Position numbers and translations under genes: made by a program
Origin: Hypsibius dujardini
Taxonomy: Eukaryota; Tardigrada; Eutardigrada; Parachela; Hypsibiidae
DNA length: 34,526 bases
Direction: 5' to 3'
NCBI GenBank assembly: GCA_001579985.1
Contig: LRSR01013489.1
Location: 1 to 34,526, forward strand
The notes under the pieces: model-generated
Told to the model about the DNA's origin: nothing
The model's input: the letters and a program-made list of their open reading frames with translations, nothing else
Database searches by the model: none
Shown here: one piece after another, positions 34,270-34,526 of the stretch
Numbering within the stretch: the first letter of the stretch is position 1
How the letters are laid out: the number at the start of each line of letters is the position of its first letter

Positions 34270-34526
34270 CTGCGTTTAGTCTTGTGTAAATAACGTGTTT
34301 GGATTTAAATAAAACATAAATTAAATTAAATTCACCAGCAACGTCTATTTAAATAAAAACTTATTTTATATAAAATGAACCGCAATTTTCAACAATTAAA
34401 ATAATATTTTAAATGACACATATTGATATTTAAAGTGAACTTACTAGGAAACGTTACGGGATTTGACGTCCAGATCGGAATGGTTTTTTTTCCACAAATA
34501 CCTGTCTATATATCATGATTTAACAT
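34270..34526. other. Intron or upstream part of the DRAM/TMEM150-like gene
   Basis: AT-rich sequence. On the minus strand a gtaagt-like donor lies at about 34439-34444 after tttccta, so an exon may occupy about 34445-34500, but no reading frame gives family-like sequence and I leave it uncalled. Confidence 0.3.

Overview
The window is nuclear DNA from an animal, very probably an invertebrate with a compact genome. Every gene is split by short introns (about 65-700 bp) with GT-AG borders, and the proteins are typical animal or eukaryotic families: a myosin motor, a VAP-type MSP protein, TSPO, COMMD2, a double PHD finger, DHX15/Prp43 and a DRAM/TMEM150-type protein. The lineage cannot be fixed from the sequence; a tardigrade or another compact-genome invertebrate is only a guess. 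Exon joins below were inferred by eye from splice sites, reading phase and family resemblance.

Layout from left to right: (1) 1-4058, minus strand, the N-terminal part of an unconventional myosin motor running off the left edge, its introns full of minisatellites and MITEs. (2) 4059-6646, non-coding divergent interval with repeats. (3) 6647-8170, plus, a chromo-barrel (MSL3/MRG15-like) protein. (4) 8890-9861, plus, an XRCC4/PAXX-like DNA-repair protein. (5) 11003-13203, plus, a VAP-like tail-anchored MSP-domain protein. (6) 14104-15193, plus, a COMMD2-like N-terminal domain, followed by (7) 15396-17441, a double PHD finger plus SAM domain protein; these two may be one fused gene. (8) 17777-19023 and (9) 20765-22045, minus, two TSPO paralogues with matching exon structure, separated by MITEs. 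(10) 22564-26966, plus, DHX15, sharing a partly duplicated bidirectional promoter with the second TSPO. (11) 27499-33228, plus, a ten-exon gene of unknown family with a helical-repeat (HEAT/TOG-like) C-terminus. (12) 33991-34269, minus, the last exon of a DRAM/TMEM150-family membrane protein whose other exons lie beyond the right edge.

Two kinds of repeat dominate the non-coding DNA. Tetranucleotide arrays of the CAGA/CTGT type sit inside introns of most genes, often in opposite orientations on either side of the same exons. Small non-autonomous DNA transposons (MITEs) with clear terminal inverted repeats are scattered through it, including two families present twice and one hAT-like element with a perfect 8-bp target duplication. 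I see no tRNA, rRNA, CRISPR or LTR element. The genes do not form an obvious pathway, though three (chromo-barrel, PHD-SAM, XRCC4-like) are nuclear chromatin or repair proteins. The observations I rate highest are the possible COMMD-PHD-SAM fusion, the matched TSPO pair with a changed cholesterol motif, and an exon fragment of the unknown gene lying in the last DHX15 intron.
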